Source: Thermoplasmata archaeon (lineage in GTDB: Archaea; Thermoplasmatota; Thermoplasmata; GCA-020350865). Taken from it: 40,000 bases of DNA. Numbering within the stretch: the first letter of the stretch is position 1; each line of letters begins with the position of its first letter. The stretch lies in the NCBI GenBank assembly GCA_020348445.1, contig CP070751.1:2820209-2860208 (forward strand). Direction: 5' to 3'. The position numbers were made by a program, and so were the translations under genes. The notes under the pieces were generated by a model. It saw only the letters and a program-made list of their open reading frames with translations. It had not been told where the DNA came from and did not search any database. Of this stretch, positions 1-8,210 are shown in pieces.

Positions 1-118
1 ATGGAGTTGGCACTCAACAAGGATGCCTGAAGGAGCTTATGACCCCATATTAGTGATGACAGAGGGTTATCAAATATCCACTTCAAGTACCACGAAATTC
101 ACTTTTATAGGGGTGTAG
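1..118 (+). CDS. C-terminal end of a large secreted surface protein (partial)
   Basis: The frame beginning at base 2 is open from the window edge to a TAG at 116-118 and encodes 38 residues. They match the last residues of the 1878-residue secreted protein at 25121-30757: both have W-x-W-H, then M-P-x-G-A-Y-D, then G-Y-Q-(I/L)-S-T-S-S, and both stop a few residues after an aromatic-rich strand (FTFIGV here, YYYVGK there). This is therefore very likely the end of a paralogous surface protein whose body lies upstream. Nothing more can be said about its domains. Confidence 0.6.
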   Translation, partial: WSWHSTRMPEGAYDPILVMTEGYQISTSSTTKFTFIGV

Positions 119-507
119 GAACGGATTCTCTGCATAAAACTCCTATTGACAAAATAACTTCAATAGAGATTGATGATATGTGGACAGTCGCTTCTCTGAT
201 TGTCTATACCGAAAGTCGGGTTTTATTTTTATATATAAATATAATTATACTGACTTTTAAAGGCTGAGAGACAGTTTCCAAATAAAGGGGGGAGTGTTGG
301 GAGGGAATGAGTGATTAGAACCTGATATCAAATTAATATAGCTAAAAGTATATAAAAACTTGTAAAAAGGTGGAAAAATTGAGGGTTTTAGGCCAAGTGT
401 TTGAATATTTGCTGAATATAAAAAAGAAAAAAAGATTAAGAAATATCTTGTCGAATCGCCCACATTTTTTCCCAGTAAGATTCCTTATCTCATTCATCGG
501 CACCCCT
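119..507. other. Intergenic stretch without a supported gene
   Basis: This 389-base stretch lies between the end of the partial surface-protein gene and the stop of the cupin gene. It is AT-rich around 225-245 (runs of TATATAAATATAAT), which could be a TATA element for either strand. Short open frames exist here on both strands but lack a convincing ribosome site and coding-like composition. I see no tRNA or repeat. Confidence 0.5.
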
Positions 508-849
508 CTAATCCCCTTTCGGATTCACGGTCTGGGTCTCTACCATCAGAACGATCGTTTTTTCCTCGGCTCTTGTTCGATGCTCAACTCCTTTGGGCAC
601 TGTGTACGCCTGATTTTGATCTATCTCAATTGTACCCTCTTGTAGATCTAGAAGCAGTTTTCCTGATATCACATAAAAGAATTCATCTTCATCATCATGA
701 TGATGCCAATGAAATTTACCCTCGAAGATTCCAAGTCTAACAAGAGAGTCATTCACTGAACATAATGTTGTATTGTACCATTTTTCCGAACATGCTTCTA
801 CTATACCTGGAATGTCAATGATCATTGACTGCCCATTTTTTTCACTCAA
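508..849 (-). CDS. Small cupin-domain protein
   Basis: This 113-residue protein is a single-domain cupin. Motif 1 is visible as G-K-F-H-W-H-H-H-x5-E-x6-G, whose histidines and glutamate usually bind a divalent metal. Motif 2 follows as P-K-G-V-E-H. The substrate cannot be inferred: small cupins include sugar isomerases, dioxygenases and sensors. The start is a TTG preceded by GGGGTGAT with a 5-base gap, a strong archaeal ribosome site that decides the start. It appears monocistronic and is divergent from the EEP gene at 1097. Family assignment is firm, function unknown. Confidence 0.85.
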   Translation of the reverse strand: MSEKNGQSMIIDIPGIVEACSEKWYNTTLCSVNDSLVRLGIFEGKFHWHHHDDEDEFFYVISGKLLLDLQEGTIEIDQNQAYTVPKGVEHRTRAEEKTIVLMVETQTVNPKGD

Positions 850-1096
850 GACAAATCACCCCTATCAGTTGAAATACTGATTTGAAGAGGAGTAACAGCT
901 CGCCATTTATATGCTCTTCGGAGGTTCTTTTTGTACTAAGCATTTTGTACACCGTTTGCCAGAGAAAAGCATGTCTACCACCGAAAAAGATAAATCTTCA
1001 TATGATTATCAATACTACATATTTGGGGAGATATCGCGAGGATAGGAGCTTGACATCAGTATCAAATTAAATAAAAATCAATGGGAGGTAAAATAA

Positions 1097-2089
1097 ATGA
1101 GGGTTCGGATATGCACATATAACCTAGAAAATTTGGACGACAAGCCCGATCAATCCCCAACCCTGGCTGAACGCATCGCGATTATGCGTCCCCAGCTTTT
1201 AAGGTTGCGGGCAGATATCTTGTGCTTTCAGGAAGTGCATGGGCAAGAACACATGGGCCGAAAACGCGATATATCGGCATTAATAGACCTGCTAAGAGAA
1301 ACTCCGTATGCTAACTTCGATTTTATCGCTCATACAAAGACAACTAAAAGGGAAGCCTATGACGAACGGAATCTTGTTGTTTTGAGCAGGTTTCCAATCA
1401 CTTACACAGAACAGATAAAACATGAATACGCCCAAAAGCCCAAATATCGCAAGGTTACAGCCAGTCCTCGGGAAGAAGACTCAAAGGATATCTCATGGGA
1501 GAGGCCCATATTCTATGTAAAAATAGACCTGGGTGGGTATCGTACTCTCCACCTGATGACTTTGCACTTAAAATCGAAAATACCCACCAACATATCAGGT
1601 CAGAAAGAAAGCACCTACGTCTGGAGATCGGTTCAAGGATGGGCTGAAGGGTACTTTATCTCGTCGATGAAACGTGTGGGCCAGGCCTTGGAAGTCCGTA
1701 TATTGACAGATAGAATCTTCGACGAAGCTGAGGCTGATGGTGAAGATGCTCTTGTTGCCATATGCGGGGACTTCAACGCAGACAGCGACTCAGTCCCTGT
1801 AAATGCGATTCGCGGCCCTGTCGAGGAAACAGGAAATCCTGAGCTATCACCCAGGATTATGGTTCCCTGCGAGAACAACATTCCCGATTCTTCCCGCTAC
1901 AGTCTCTTGCACCTGGGAAGGGGAGAGATGCTGGATCATATCCTGGTTTCCCGTCCGTTATTGGGATACTTCCAGGGTGCTGAGATTCACAATGAGGTAT
2001 TACCTGACGAATCAGGTGCATTTAGGACAGATGTCAAATTTCCAGAGTCCGACCACGCACCAGTGGTGGCACAATTTGAAATTCCTTGA
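1097..2089 (+). CDS. Endonuclease/exonuclease/phosphatase (EEP) family protein
   Basis: This 330-residue protein has the full EEP (exonuclease III/DNase I-like) active-site set: Y-N-L-E-N near residue 9, F-Q-E-V near 45 with the metal-binding Glu, T-L-H-L-K-S around 156, G-D-F-N-A-D near 224, and S-D-H-A-P near 319. Such proteins cleave phosphodiester or phosphomonoester bonds in nucleic acids, inositol phosphates or lipids, and the substrate cannot be told from sequence. There is no signal peptide, so it should be cytoplasmic. A GGGAGGT ribosome site sits 7 bases before the ATG. It is convergent with a second EEP gene at 2491-3894, from which it differs in length and architecture. Confidence 0.88.
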   Translation: MRVRICTYNLENLDDKPDQSPTLAERIAIMRPQLLRLRADILCFQEVHGQEHMGRKRDISALIDLLRETPYANFDFIAHTKTTKREAYDERNLVVLSRFPITYTEQIKHEYAQKPKYRKVTASPREEDSKDISWERPIFYVKIDLGGYRTLHLMTLHLKSKIPTNISGQKESTYVWRSVQGWAEGYFISSMKRVGQALEVRILTDRIFDEAEADGEDALVAICGDFNADSDSVPVNAIRGPVEETGNPELSPRIMVPCENNIPDSSRYSLLHLGRGEMLDHILVSRPLLGYFQGAEIHNEVLPDESGAFRTDVKFPESDHAPVVAQFEIP

Positions 2090-2263
2090 TGTAAGGGACC
2101 AATGAACATAATTTAGAGAGCTTGTGTCTTAGATGCAATCATGTAGACGAAACCATCAAAATAGGGATTATGTGCTTCACCCATAACTCACATTATCCTT
2201 AGAAACTTGTTTGGCATAAAAATCATATCTTGCATTATTGATGCGGCTTATCAAATTTTTTTT

Positions 2264-2430
2264 TCAAATCCCGTACTTCTTAAAAAAGTCCTCGATATCC
2301 ACATTTCCACCGCTAAGAATCACACCAATCCTTTTACCCTTTACATCCACTGCCCCTTTCAAAAGACCAGCCAAAGAAATAGCACCTGAAGGCTCCAAAA
2401 CGAGCTTCAATACGTTTTTATGGGGTTCTC
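2264..2430 (-). pseudogene. Decayed 3' fragment of a threonine dehydratase gene
   Basis: Read on the minus strand, this stretch encodes the last ~50 residues of a PLP-dependent threonine dehydratase (L-E-P-S-G-A near its start, L-S-G-G-N, then D-F-F-K-K-Y-G-I and a TGA at 2264-2266). Bases 2299-2411 match 4205-4317 of the intact gene with three differences in 113. The flank 2275-2298 is clearly more divergent, and similarity stops upstream of about 2413. No start codon or 5' part is present, and an in-frame stop lies just upstream. It sits about 60 bases after the stop of the EEP-DUF4332 gene, as though that gene had been bracketed by two copies of the dehydratase tail. Confidence 0.85.
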
Positions 2431-2490
2431 ACTGGCCTTTATCCGGCACTTTAATCTATAGTTTACTTCTAAAGAGCGTATGGTTATCAG

Positions 2491-3894
2491 TTAATACTCC
2501 ACCATCTTGGGGAGTGTCTTGGCCTCGATAACCCATTTACGGACATCGTCTATGGTTGGTTTTACTGTAATAATGGATTTTCCTGTGATGTTGTAAGGTG
2601 TGATACTGTTGTTGAAGAGATTATCAGGATTGCGGATTGCAAGTTCTGGAACAGAATCGACACCTACGGACTCGAGAAGCACGGCAAAGCCCTCGGAAAC
2701 TGTGGTTATTCTCATCAGATCCATATAGTTAGCCAAGTCATTTATCCGTTGGCTTTTTAAGCCTGTTTCTTTTCTCAGCTGTTCTCTTAGTTCGGGTGTC
2801 AAAACCCGCTTCAAAAGATCAGCAGTTGTCTGTATATCTGCACTTGTCAAGCTCATTTTCTCTTTTGTAGAAAAGAGTTCCATATCTAAGATTGTTGTTA
2901 TTTTAGTGGGGGGTTCGGTTGATGGAGGTCCAATTACAGGTTGCGTTTCAATGCCAGTTCCAAATGCTGCCCATAATACCCTATGATCTGAGATGTGATT
3001 TTTTACAAAATCTTTAAACTCACCTTCTGGAACATTATTCCAAAGATCAGGGAAAAGGGCGTCATCAAAGTCAAACACACCTGATAGTTCCTGGAATTCT
3101 TCATCTGTATTGTCAGGGAAGAAAGCAATTTGGTCGTAATCCTTCAATCCATCCAGGGATGTTCCCATCTCAGTTGGATACTTTGGGAGTCTCAATCCAA
3201 ACTCCTCGAGCTGTTGATAGATTGGATCAGATTCCTTCATTTTCGGTAGGTTGAAATCCCCGAGCAGGATGATATCGGAGTCGTAAACATTGCGGCTTTT
3301 AACCCGGGTTCCAGCCCATTTGGCAAGAGCAAAGGTCTCTAGAAGGCGTCGGTTGTATCCCTCGCTTCCCACGGTGGCACTCCCGTAATAGGTGTGAACA
3401 TTCACAAGCACGAATCCAAATTCCCCGGCCTGGAAGGAGACCTGAAAAGGATTCCTGTTAAATCCAACAAATTCCTGCTGGATATTCGGTAGTGCGATCT
3501 TCTCCCTCTCATAATCAAGCAGAACCAGTTCACCTGCAAGTTCAGTGGGTTTGACTATATTTGTGTCATAGATATATGCCAGTCGCTCGGTATTTCCTGC
3601 CCTGTCAGTGAAGATTACCTTGTAATTAGCAGGCAAATACTGCATAACAGAGCGCAATCCGCCCAAGTTGTCCTTGACCTCCTGGATAGCCACTATATCA
3701 AAAGGCTTGATGATTTCGGCGATAAGCCGATAATCCTTTTGATCCCTTATGCTACTTCCCCCTGTTAGCTGTCTGATATTCCAAGTGGCTACAAGCACCT
3801 TATCCGGTGATTTCTGTGGGATTTTCCTGTGCACCTGGTGTATGCGTATGTGGTCTAACTCATCATTCAAATCATATGTGTATTCATCTACCAT
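2491..3894 (-). CDS. EEP nuclease-like protein with C-terminal DUF4332-like helical domain
   Basis: This 467-residue protein has two parts. Residues ~30-310 form an EEP domain: T-W-N-I-R-Q, A-I-Q-E-V-K-D, L-L-G-D-F-N-L and S-D-H-R carry the expected metal and catalytic residues. From about residue 340 to the end the sequence resembles DUF4332, a helix-hairpin-helix-like module: T-T-A-D-L-L-K, E-T-G-L, M-D-L-M-R-I, V-G-V-D-S-V-x-E-L-A-x-R-N-P, and a closing V-R-K-W-V-I-E-A. Such modules are thought to bind nucleic acid or protein, so a DNA-directed nuclease or repair role is possible but inferred. The start was placed at 3894 because GAGGAGGG lies 5 bases before that ATG; an in-frame ATG at 3936 lacks such a site. 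Confidence 0.85.
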   Translation of the reverse strand: MVDEYTYDLNDELDHIRIHQVHRKIPQKSPDKVLVATWNIRQLTGGSSIRDQKDYRLIAEIIKPFDIVAIQEVKDNLGGLRSVMQYLPANYKVIFTDRAGNTERLAYIYDTNIVKPTELAGELVLLDYEREKIALPNIQQEFVGFNRNPFQVSFQAGEFGFVLVNVHTYYGSATVGSEGYNRRLLETFALAKWAGTRVKSRNVYDSDIILLGDFNLPKMKESDPIYQQLEEFGLRLPKYPTEMGTSLDGLKDYDQIAFFPDNTDEEFQELSGVFDFDDALFPDLWNNVPEGEFKDFVKNHISDHRVLWAAFGTGIETQPVIGPPSTEPPTKITTILDMELFSTKEKMSLTSADIQTTADLLKRVLTPELREQLRKETGLKSQRINDLANYMDLMRITTVSEGFAVLLESVGVDSVPELAIRNPDNLFNNSITPYNITGKSIITVKPTIDDVRKWVIEAKTLPKMVEY

Positions 3895-4154
3895 TTTATC
3901 CCTCCTCAGTTTTATCTTTGAATAGCTTCCCTTCATATATTTGTTATTTTACTCGTCAATTACGGGAGAATTAGGTTGCCAGTCCATTAAATGGAGCTTA
4001 CCCCTAATTACGCAGCTATTCGATTGATAATTGTATTAATACAAGAAATAATTTTCGGTGGAACTCCTACATATCTAATTTTCAAATAGAAGAAGATTTA
4101 TAGATTTTCAATCGAAATGAACTAAGTTCGGGGAGGAATTGGAGCCGATATCCT

Positions 4155-5117
4155 TCACCCGATACATTTATCTGAAATATACTTTTTAAAGAAACCTTCA
4201 AGGTCCACATTTCCACCGCTAAGAATCACACCAACCCTTTTACCCTTTACATCCACTGCCCCTTTCAAAAGACCAGCCAAAGAAACAGCACCTGAAGGCT
4301 CCAAAACGAACTTCAATTCCTCCCATATGAACCGCATGGCTCCTACGATCTCCTCCTCTGATACAAGTACGATATCATCAACGTTCTCTCTTATAATATC
4401 GAAGGTCTTTTGGCTCAAAGAGGTTCTCAGGCCATCGGCAATTGTATCGGTATTAACATTGGGGACCAGTTTTCCGGTTGTAAACGAGAGATATGCATCG
4501 TTTGCCAGTTTGGGCTCCACTCCTATTACCTTGATATTTGGAAGCATACCTTTTGCCGCGATGGACGTTCCGGAAATTAATCCACCCCCTCCGATAGGAC
4601 AGAAGATATAATCGAGTTCTTTTACCTCATCTATCAGCTCGTAAACACCGGTACCCGCCCCTGCGATGACATCATCGTTGTCATATGGATGAATGATTTT
4701 GTATCCTGAATTTGCAATAATTTCTTCAGTGGTTCTAATCCTGTCTTCGAGGGTTGGTTTACACATTACAACCTCTGCACCATACTCTCTTGCCGCATGG
4801 ATTTTCACCTCAGATGAATTTGAAGGCATAACCACAACACATGAAATGGAAAACAACCTGGCTGCAAGTGCAAGGGCCTGAGCATGATTGCCGCTGGAAT
4901 GGGCTATCACTCCCCTTGCCCTTTCCTTGGGTGAAAGCAGAAAAACAGCGTTGTAGGCACCACGAAATTTGAATGAGCCAGTCCTCTGGAAGTTCTCGCA
5001 TTTCAGATATATAGATGCACTTTTAAGCTCATTTAATGCCTTTGATGTGGAAACAGGTGTGACATTGGCAATTTCCTTTAATCTCTTGTAAGCCTCTTCT
5101 ATATGCGTTATATCCAT
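4155..5117 (-). CDS. ilvA: Threonine dehydratase (PLP-dependent, no ACT domain)
   Basis: This ~320-residue fold-type II PLP enzyme deaminates threonine (or serine) to 2-oxobutyrate, either for isoleucine synthesis or for catabolism. The PLP lysine is in G-S-F-K-F-R-G (K50 from this start), the substrate loop is S-S-G-N-H-A-Q, the phosphate cup is G-G-G-G-L, and S-G-G-N is near the end. It lacks the C-terminal ACT domain of allosteric biosynthetic forms. Serine racemase is a related alternative. A TATA element at 5145-5155 would start the transcript near 5124, so the ATG at 5117 with an almost absent leader is favoured; an ATG at 5129 adds four residues. A near-identical piece of its 3' end recurs at 2264-2430. 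Confidence 0.88.
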   Translation of the reverse strand: MDITHIEEAYKRLKEIANVTPVSTSKALNELKSASIYLKCENFQRTGSFKFRGAYNAVFLLSPKERARGVIAHSSGNHAQALALAARLFSISCVVVMPSNSSEVKIHAAREYGAEVVMCKPTLEDRIRTTEEIIANSGYKIIHPYDNDDVIAGAGTGVYELIDEVKELDYIFCPIGGGGLISGTSIAAKGMLPNIKVIGVEPKLANDAYLSFTTGKLVPNVNTDTIADGLRTSLSQKTFDIIRENVDDIVLVSEEEIVGAMRFIWEELKFVLEPSGAVSLAGLLKGAVDVKGKRVGVILSGGNVDLEGFFKKYISDKCIG

Positions 5118-5144
5118 CAATTTTCTCATGCTCCATATTTATCC

Positions 5145-5155
5145 CATTATATAAT
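5145..5155 (-). promoter_or_regulatory. TATA element of the threonine dehydratase gene
   Basis: On the minus strand the sequence reads ATTATATAATG. Its centre is about 33 bases before the ATG at 5117, which suits an archaeal promoter with a leader of only a few bases. Confidence 0.5.
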
Positions 5156-5330
5156 AGGCACGGGGATTATTGATTCTCTCATCTATAACCTTTGCTTACT
5201 CCCAAATAGGCTCATAAGTCCACTGAAAGCCACTTATTATCTGCACTCCGATTTTCGAATTATTATGAGAAACAGAGTGCGAAAGCAAATTATTAAAACA
5301 GAAAAGACATATCCATTTTAGGGTCAAGAT

Positions 5331-5852
5331 ATGGTAAAGTACATTTTTGTGGAATGCCCAGGTTGTAAAGCACACTTAAAACTACATGAAGATTTAGAGA
5401 GGGCATTTTGTAAACACTGCGGTAAGAATTTCATAATCCCAAGGGAAAGCACCCCAATCCAAGAGGTAAAAGATTCAAGAATATGTCCCTTATGCAGAGG
5501 TCACAAAACAATAAGATGTATGGGAATAGAAAACCTAGAAATAAAAAGTGGATTTAAAACATATGAGATCTTTGTGGAGGGCTGTTATGGGGATGGAAAA
5601 TGTCAAGTCTTTTGCTTCCCAGAGACCTCAGAGGGTTATAACAATTATTGTTCACATGGAAAATGTGCATGGTGTAAGGGAACTGGGAAAAAATTGTTTA
5701 AATTATGTCCTTTTTGCGAGGGGACAGGAGATTGTCGATTTTGTCTTGGATCTGGAAGATGTAAAATTTGCTATGGAAGAGGGGAAATAAGATGTAAAAC
5801 TTGCGATGGCAGGGGTATGATTAAGAACCACGGAAGACGACTAAGACGATAG
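5331..5852 (+). CDS. Cysteine-rich zinc protein with DnaJ-type CxxCxGxG motifs
   Basis: This 173-residue protein is dominated by zinc-binding cysteines. The N-terminus holds a zinc ribbon (C-P-G-C around residue 9, C-K-H-C around 27). A later C-P-L-C and the C-terminal half form repeats of the C-x-x-C-x-G-x-G type known from the central zinc domain of DnaJ (C-K-G-T-G, C-E-G-T-G, C-L-G-S-G, C-Y-G-R-G, C-D-G-R-G). There is no J-domain, so it is not a DnaJ. It may bind unfolded protein or nucleic acid, but that is inference. It ends with a basic tail. The stop is 5 bases from the end of the convergent beta-propeller gene. Confidence 0.8.
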   Translation: MVKYIFVECPGCKAHLKLHEDLERAFCKHCGKNFIIPRESTPIQEVKDSRICPLCRGHKTIRCMGIENLEIKSGFKTYEIFVEGCYGDGKCQVFCFPETSEGYNNYCSHGKCAWCKGTGKKLFKLCPFCEGTGDCRFCLGSGRCKICYGRGEIRCKTCDGRGMIKNHGRRLRR

Positions 5853-5857
5853 CTTGT

Positions 5858-8110
5858 TTAACGCTGAATGGATTCTACCTCAATACAGATTATGGGAAGG
5901 TCAGGCTCGTCGCCATCTGGAATCGTTAAATCCAACTGACCAACTTCGTTTAAGTCTTCTAAATCGTTCATTTTTAACAGTACATTGGACAGCGTGTACA
6001 GTGTATCTTGGATGTAAAAGGATCTTTTGATGGTTCGATCGTAGCAATAATTATAATTTGTTTGATCCTCAGAATCATCATAGTGATCGATTATATCCTT
6101 CAATACGAAGCCATTTTCCAAAGAAATATCGAACACATACGCACCGTGCCAGGAATAGTTAAGCCTGACAGGTACAACCAAAAGGTTCTTTTCCTTGCAG
6201 AATAAGAACGCATGTGGATCATATTCTGCAGACGAACTCGAGTATCTGCTTCCAATTACGTACTTCGATATCTCCTTTGGATTCGCAACATCGGTGACAT
6301 CAAACAGGGATAGCTTTACACCCAGAATCCCCCTCCCATCCTCTGGTGTTTCCTTTCCAAGCCCTATTACATGATTTTCGTCATATGGATGTAGATAGTT
6401 AGAGAAACCTGGTATTTTCAATTCACCCAATATTTTGGGGGCTTTGGGATCTGATAGATCAATGACGAAAAAGGGATCCACCCTTCTGAATGTGACAAGG
6501 TAGGCCCGAGCACCCATGTATCTTACTGAATAAATCTGCTCCCCAGGTGCTATATTTGTGACATTGCCCACAACATCCAGGTCCAAATCCAACACGTAAA
6601 CACCATTTGAACCACCCCATGTGCCAGTTGCTATTCTAAAATTGCCTTCGTATTCGTCCATTGAGAATCGATTCAAAATATAACCAGGGACGTCCCCAGT
6701 TGCCTCGTACATTATTTCACCGTCGTGGATTGAAATCCTATGAATGACGGTTTTTTGACTATAATTGACGTACTCAGTATAAGTGAGGTAGATATTGCCC
6801 ATGGATACATACACCTCAGAGGACGACCTCATGAGTACGACCTTTGAATTGGGCTCTTTTTCAGGCTCTAAAATATCTATGGACATTATTGTTGTGAGCC
6901 AATGCGAATATTGGCTGTAAGGATTGCCTAGGCTGTCGAAGTAGTATATATCTTCTGCAGAAACAGGCAGATCCCAACATTGCATGTTACTGTTTATGTA
7001 TTGCCTGATGATAAGATACAAATGCTCTCCAATCATCCTTGACTGTCCAAGATCGCCCTTCCAGCTGTGAGTTTTCAATAATTCAGGAGCTTGTTTGTCC
7101 TCTACATCATATATTTCGATGAATGTTGATAAGTAGGATAGATAATTGAAATAGTAATAACCTCCAATATCCAGGATTATTGACTCACCAATGCCTACTT
7201 CTGTGTCATCCCAATATATTGGCAACGGATCGATGTTATATATCTGCCTCGTACCCAATACAACGAGTCTATCCTCTTGGATATATATCTCTCTTATTGA
7301 TCCTGCTGTCTTTATAATCGACACGATCCTTGCATCCTCGGGAGGATAAACCTCGGCAATAAGAATGCTATCCCTGTCCTTTGAAAGGATATATGCGTGC
7401 TTGCCATCATTTTTTACGATATCACCCTCGTCGACTCCGTATACCTGAACGTTTGTTGTGGAATGCTCTATTTGTGATGATGTAGATACTGAGAGGTCTT
7501 GGTCATATGTATCCAATGAAATACTGGTCGTGGTCCCCTCCAAGGTAACGGTGCCAACACCTCGAAATAATACTGGGCCATCAACCCAGGGATCGTTCCA
7601 ATAGTAGCGCCCCTGCATGGTGTGTTTTTCCATATAACTCTTAAATTCTTCAAATGATGCAAATCTCTTGACATGTTCTGAACTCTCTTGATTGGCAAAC
7701 AGAGAGTAAGGAGATGTATCACCATTTTCCTCTCCTTCATCGATCTCTTCGTTTTTATCGTCAGGAGATTCGTTGTCGCCTTCTGGTTTTTCAGACCAGA
7801 TGAAAGGAAAGTCAAAATATCCATGATCTTCTTGGTCTTCATTATGAATTTCCATATCATCCATTATTAAATCTCTAATATCACTTGGGACCCTGAGATA
7901 GATTATTTTATCGTTGCTCCTTACGGCAATATAATCTGAATCTGCGAATTGGCCATCCTCGTCATACGGGATGCCGGTATCTGACATATTTTCTTCAGAA
8001 ACTGAACTTGTGATGTTCATATTTCCCAATGTCATATTTGCAAAAAGTAGCGTGCTTATGAGGAGAATCCCCAATATGATCATTTTTTTGCTCAACATGT
8101 ATTTCACCAT
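5858..8110 (-). CDS. Secreted beta-propeller domain protein
   Basis: This ~750-residue exported protein starts with a signal sequence (a short basic stretch, then I-I-L-G-I-L-L-I-S-T-L-L-F-A), followed by an acidic linker to about residue 140. The rest matches the archaeal and bacterial secreted beta-propeller family (PF09826/COG4880, distantly WD40-like). Typical strands are G-V-D-E-G-D-I-V-K-N-D-G, then L-I-I-R-Q-Y, V-R-Y-M-G-A-R-A-Y-L-V-T-F and F-F-V-I-D-L-S-D-P-K-A-P. No C-terminal anchor is seen. Its role is unknown. The frame is open up to 8209, but that part runs through a tandem repeat and the promoter, so the start is placed at 8110; an ATG at 8098 with GGTGA 5 bases upstream is equally possible. 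Confidence 0.85.
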   Translation of the reverse strand: MVKYMLSKKMIILGILLISTLLFANMTLGNMNITSSVSEENMSDTGIPYDEDGQFADSDYIAVRSNDKIIYLRVPSDIRDLIMDDMEIHNEDQEDHGYFDFPFIWSEKPEGDNESPDDKNEEIDEGEENGDTSPYSLFANQESSEHVKRFASFEEFKSYMEKHTMQGRYYWNDPWVDGPVLFRGVGTVTLEGTTTSISLDTYDQDLSVSTSSQIEHSTTNVQVYGVDEGDIVKNDGKHAYILSKDRDSILIAEVYPPEDARIVSIIKTAGSIREIYIQEDRLVVLGTRQIYNIDPLPIYWDDTEVGIGESIILDIGGYYYFNYLSYLSTFIEIYDVEDKQAPELLKTHSWKGDLGQSRMIGEHLYLIIRQYINSNMQCWDLPVSAEDIYYFDSLGNPYSQYSHWLTTIMSIDILEPEKEPNSKVVLMRSSSEVYVSMGNIYLTYTEYVNYSQKTVIHRISIHDGEIMYEATGDVPGYILNRFSMDEYEGNFRIATGTWGGSNGVYVLDLDLDVVGNVTNIAPGEQIYSVRYMGARAYLVTFRRVDPFFVIDLSDPKAPKILGELKIPGFSNYLHPYDENHVIGLGKETPEDGRGILGVKLSLFDVTDVANPKEISKYVIGSRYSSSSAEYDPHAFLFCKEKNLLVVPVRLNYSWHGAYVFDISLENGFVLKDIIDHYDDSEDQTNYNYCYDRTIKRSFYIQDTLYTLSNVLLKMNDLEDLNEVGQLDLTIPDGDEPDLPIICIEVESIQR

Positions 8111-8126
8111 GATTAAAATCTCATTT

Positions 8127-8136
8127 AATATAAAAA
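8127..8136 (-). promoter_or_regulatory. TATA element of the beta-propeller gene
   Basis: The minus strand reads TTTTTATATT here, 17-26 bases before the ATG at 8110. It predicts a transcript start close to 8105, which would favour the ATG at 8098 with its GGTGA site. The tandem 17-bp repeat lies immediately upstream. Confidence 0.5.
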
Positions 8137-8146
8137 GTATTTTTGG

Positions 8147-8183
8147 CACGTTCGTCAAAATGTTTACACGTTCCTCAAAATGT
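8147..8183. repeat. Tandem 17-bp direct repeat upstream of the beta-propeller promoter
   Basis: CACGTTCGTCAAAATGT (8147-8163) is followed after three bases by CACGTTCCTCAAAATGT (8167-8183), differing at one of 17 positions. The period is 20 bp, about two helical turns and not a multiple of three, so it is not a protein repeat. It lies just upstream of the TATA element, where an archaeal activator or repressor would bind. I read it as a candidate operator. Confidence 0.6.
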
Positions 8184-8210
8184 GATTTTCTACCTCGAAT
8201 GGGATTCAAT

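Noticed and set aside
257..463. 68-codon open frame on the minus strand and an overlapping plus-strand frame at 370-645
   Set aside because: Neither has a ribosome site or recognisable domain, and the second overlaps the cupin gene on the opposite strand.
2207..2531. Open frames of 60 and 97 codons on the plus strand
   Set aside because: They are antisense readings of the dehydratase remnant and the end of the EEP-DUF4332 gene.
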